Of a DNA stretch of 64,000 nt, positions 60,422 to 64,000 are shown one piece after another. Location of the stretch: the NCBI RefSeq assembly GCF_010093305.1, contig NZ_PDWS01000006.1, forward strand, positions 1 to 64,000, in the 5' to 3' direction. The notes under the pieces are model-generated. The model made no database searches, had not been told where the DNA came from, and saw nothing but the letters and a program-made list of their open reading frames with translations. Made by a program: the position numbers and the translations under genes. The stretch is from Pseudoxanthomonas sacheonensis. Its GTDB lineage: Bacteria; Pseudomonadota; Gammaproteobacteria; Xanthomonadales; Xanthomonadaceae. Numbering within the stretch: the stretch's first letter is position 1; each line of letters starts with the position of its first letter.

Positions 60422-61477
60422 TCAATCCGTAACCTGATGCGCCTTCTTCGAAAGCACCGTCATCTGCGGCTTCTCGTTGCCTTCCTTGTCCGGCTGCACA
60501 TTGAACGGATAGTCCGGCTTCCACCACGCGCCACCGGCCCAGTAAGTCCAACCCAGCCACACATCGGCGTTGGTTTCGATGTACTCCAGCATCGACTCCA
60601 GCGCAGCCATGCACACCGGATCGCTGCCAGCGGCGAACTCGCCCAGAAAACCTGCCTTGTGGTGCTCGCGTAGCCAGGCAGTGAAACCCTGCAGCTTCTG
60701 CACACCGATCTGCTCGCTCTGGCATTGGCCGGAAGTACCCGAATAATCCGCGTCCAGATACTGATGCGCCTCGAACGCGATGCGGTTGGCGGGGTCGGTG
60801 ATCACCAGCAGCGCCTCGCCATTGGACGTGCCTCCGTACCAGGCGCCGTTCCAGCTGTGGGCGCCGCTGTAGGCGGTGCCCGGCACCAGTACCAGATTGT
60901 TCGCGCCGGCAGCGCGGATAGCATTCAAGCCGGCTTGCGCGGCATCGGCCCAGCTCTTGGCGTCGATGCCGTTGGGCTCGTTCATCAGGCCGAAGATCAC
61001 CGAGTCGTCGTCCTTGAATTCGGCGGCCAGCCTACTCCAGAAATCCGCGAAGACCGCGACCGGAGTTTCCGCCGTGCCGATCCGGCTGCCGTAATACCTG
61101 GCGTAATTGTGCACGTCCAGCACCACGCGCAGATTCTGCGCCTTGGCCCGCTTCACTGCGGTCTGCAGATAGGACAGCTGCTGGCTGTCCAGCGCGCCGT
61201 TGGCCTGCGGCTGCAGCCGTTCCCACAGGAACGGCAGGCGGATCACGTTCATGCCCTTGGAAGCGTAGTAGGCGTAGTCCGACTCGCTGGGGTAGGTGTA
61301 GTCCTTGTAGAGCACGCCGGGTTTTTTCGACGAATTGAATTCGGCGCCGGCCAGATTGACTCCGGCGTATTCCAATACACGTGTGGTTTGCGCCGAAGCC
61401 GGACTCAGGTTGGCCGACAGCAGGAGCAGGCAAGCGACGATGGCGATCCGGCAATGAGGAAGAGCATGCAAGCGCAT
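60422..61477 (-). CDS. Secreted GH5 endoglucanase (cellulase)
   Basis: 351-aa glycoside hydrolase family 5 protein: signal peptide (ACLLLLSANLSPASA-QT), then GMNVIRLPFLWERLQP, VVLDVHNYARYYG, VIFGLMNEPNG (acid/base Glu167) and KAGFLGEFAAGSDP (nucleophile Glu280), with WLGWTYWAGG near the end. All catalytic residues present, so an active beta-1,4-glucanase is likely. No cellulose-binding module. Divergent arrangement to nothing; gltD follows on the same strand upstream. Confidence 0.94.
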   Translation of the reverse strand: MRLHALPHCRIAIVACLLLLSANLSPASAQTTRVLEYAGVNLAGAEFNSSKKPGVLYKDYTYPSESDYAYYASKGMNVIRLPFLWERLQPQANGALDSQQLSYLQTAVKRAKAQNLRVVLDVHNYARYYGSRIGTAETPVAVFADFWSRLAAEFKDDDSVIFGLMNEPNGIDAKSWADAAQAGLNAIRAAGANNLVLVPGTAYSGAHSWNGAWYGGTSNGEALLVITDPANRIAFEAHQYLDADYSGTSGQCQSEQIGVQKLQGFTAWLREHHKAGFLGEFAAGSDPVCMAALESMLEYIETNADVWLGWTYWAGGAWWKPDYPFNVQPDKEGNEKPQMTVLSKKAHQVTD

Positions 61478-61552
61478 GATCGATTTCTCCGTTCACGACG
61501 CAACGACCTTAGCATCGTGGACTGCGACGGGCAGTGGAGCCCGTCGCAAAGT

Positions 61553-63150
<1,598 letters not shown>

Positions 63151-63158
63151 ATCGCACA

Positions 63159-64000
63159 TCACGCCGCTCTCCTCAACGACTCCGTCAACGACTCCAGACT
63201 CGCCGCCTTCGGCTTGACCAGCCAGAACTTGCCCACGTAGTCGCGGAACTCGTCCAGGATCTGCTGCGCCCAGATGCTGCCGGTGAGTTCGCGATGCCGC
63301 GTGACCAGCGTGTGCAGATGCTGGCGGTGGCTTTCGAAACCTTCCGGCGAGATGCGGTGTATGTCGATCAGCTCGTGGTTGTAGCGGTCGACGAAATCGC
63401 GGTCCAGGTCCAGCACGTAGGCCAGGCCGCCGGTGAAGCCGGCGCCGAAATTCAGGCCCACCCTGCCCAGCACCATGACGATGCCGTCGGTCATGTATTC
63501 GCAGCAGTGGTCGCCGGCGCCTTCGATCACTGCCAGCGCGCCGGAGTTGCGCACCGCGAAACGTTCGCCCGCGCGGCCTGCGGCGAACAGCTCGCCACCG
63601 GTCGCGCCGTACAGGCAGGTGTTGCCCAGGATGGCGGTATTGCGCGCCTCGAAACGCGCGCCGCGCGGCGGACGCACCACCAGACGGCCGCCAGCCATGC
63701 CCTTGCCCACGTAGTCGTTGGCTTCGCCTTCCAGCTCCATCAACAGGCCGCCGGCGTTGAACGCGCCGAAGCTCTGCCCCGCCGTGCCGCGGAAACGCAG
63801 CTGCAACGGCGCGTCGCTCATGCCAAGGTTGCCGTGCGCGCGGGCGATGGCGCCGGACAGGCGCGTGCCGATGGAGCGGTCGGTGTTGTGGATCAGAAAG
63901 CGCTGGTCGCCGCCCGACTTGTCGGCGATGGGCTTGGCCATCAGGCCGTCGAGCTGCGTGGCCAGGCTGTCCGGCGATTCGTACAGACGCTGCGCGGCGC
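63159..64000 (-). CDS. gltB: Glutamate synthase large subunit, C-terminal part (cut by window end)
   Basis: C-terminal part of GltB, the large chain that makes two glutamates from glutamine and 2-oxoglutarate. The frame continues past the internal ATG at 63941 to the window edge. The visible part is the GXGXG beta-helix domain: [110 protein letters not shown]. Confidence 0.95.
   Translation of the reverse strand, partial: AAQRLYESPDSLATQLDGLMAKPIADKSGGDQRFLIHNTDRSIGTRLSGAIARAHGNLGMSDAPLQLRFRGTAGQSFGAFNAGGLLMELEGEANDYVGKGMAGGRLVVRPPRGARFEARNTAILGNTCLYGATGGELFAAGRAGERFAVRNSGALAVIEGAGDHCCEYMTDGIVMVLGRVGLNFGAGFTGGLAYVLDLDRDFVDRYNHELIDIHRISPEGFESHRQHLHTLVTRHRELTGSIWAQQILDEFRDYVGKFWLVKPKAASLESLTESLRRAA

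Overview
The window looks like the chromosome of a GC-rich gammaproteobacterium of the Xanthomonadaceae/Lysobacteraceae, most likely Lysobacter or a close relative. The evidence is gene order and content: tonB-exbB-exbD-exbD-pdxJ, two TonB-dependent receptors, a phenylalanine hydroxylase gene divergent from an Lrp-type regulator, a full recCBD block, secreted GH18 and GH5 enzymes, and many palindromic intergenic repeats. No species can be named from the sequence alone. No tRNA, rRNA, CRISPR array, phage or transposase gene was seen. The window is cut inside tonB at the left end and inside gltB at the right end.

Layout. 1-2.7 kb: TonB energy-transduction operon with two tandem exbD genes and a third exbD-like gene. 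2.7-8 kb: pdxJ, a small membrane protein, a cardiolipin synthase, a radical-SAM protein, a secreted TPR protein and a 2OG-Fe(II) oxygenase. 8.2-15.3 kb: a DesK/NarL-like two-component pair divergent from a cluster with a DUF2141 protein, a Tat-exported carotenoid oxygenase, two NIPSNAP-like proteins between two paralogous 'DFDF' proteins, and a WYL regulator. 15.4-25.9 kb: two TonB receptors, phhA/lrp, a lipoprotein, an epimerase, a GH18 chitinase and a rhomboid protease. 26.2-32.8 kb: rRNA methyltransferase, amino-acid permease, truncated haemoglobin, small YciI and VOC proteins, RmuC. 33-37.3 kb: mla lipid-transport operon. 37.5-46.5 kb: recC-recB-recD. 46.6-53.2 kb: folE, a DUF559 nuclease, an MFS pump, a mutarotase, a PepSY protein, a BenE transporter and a two-domain methylglyoxal synthase. 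60.4-64 kb: GH5 endoglucanase, gltD and the end of gltB.

The most notable region is about 53.3-60.2 kb. All nine intact genes there lie on the minus strand, are mostly small orphans, and several are separated by sites of 51-63 bp that resemble integron attC sites: degenerate RYYYAAC and GTTRRRY ends, TTCAAGCC-type arms and CGCTTCGCG-type loops. Seven such sites, all in one orientation, were found, with no integrase gene nearby. I interpret it as an integrase-less cassette array (CALIN) or a decayed chromosomal integron. Its cassettes encode a GGCT-like protein, a secreted protein, possibly an Hsp70-family protein, a truncated VOC remnant, two small membrane proteins, a GNAT acetyltransferase, a 361-aa unknown, a biotin-ligase-like protein and a 152-aa unknown.

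Several families of REPIN-like palindromic repeats are scattered through the window. Five copies of one lie at 15.3, 19.4, 27.4, 29.7 and 36.4 kb; another has three long copies and a related short one. One copy of a third family sits in frame inside recD, and one copy of the first splits the mla operon.
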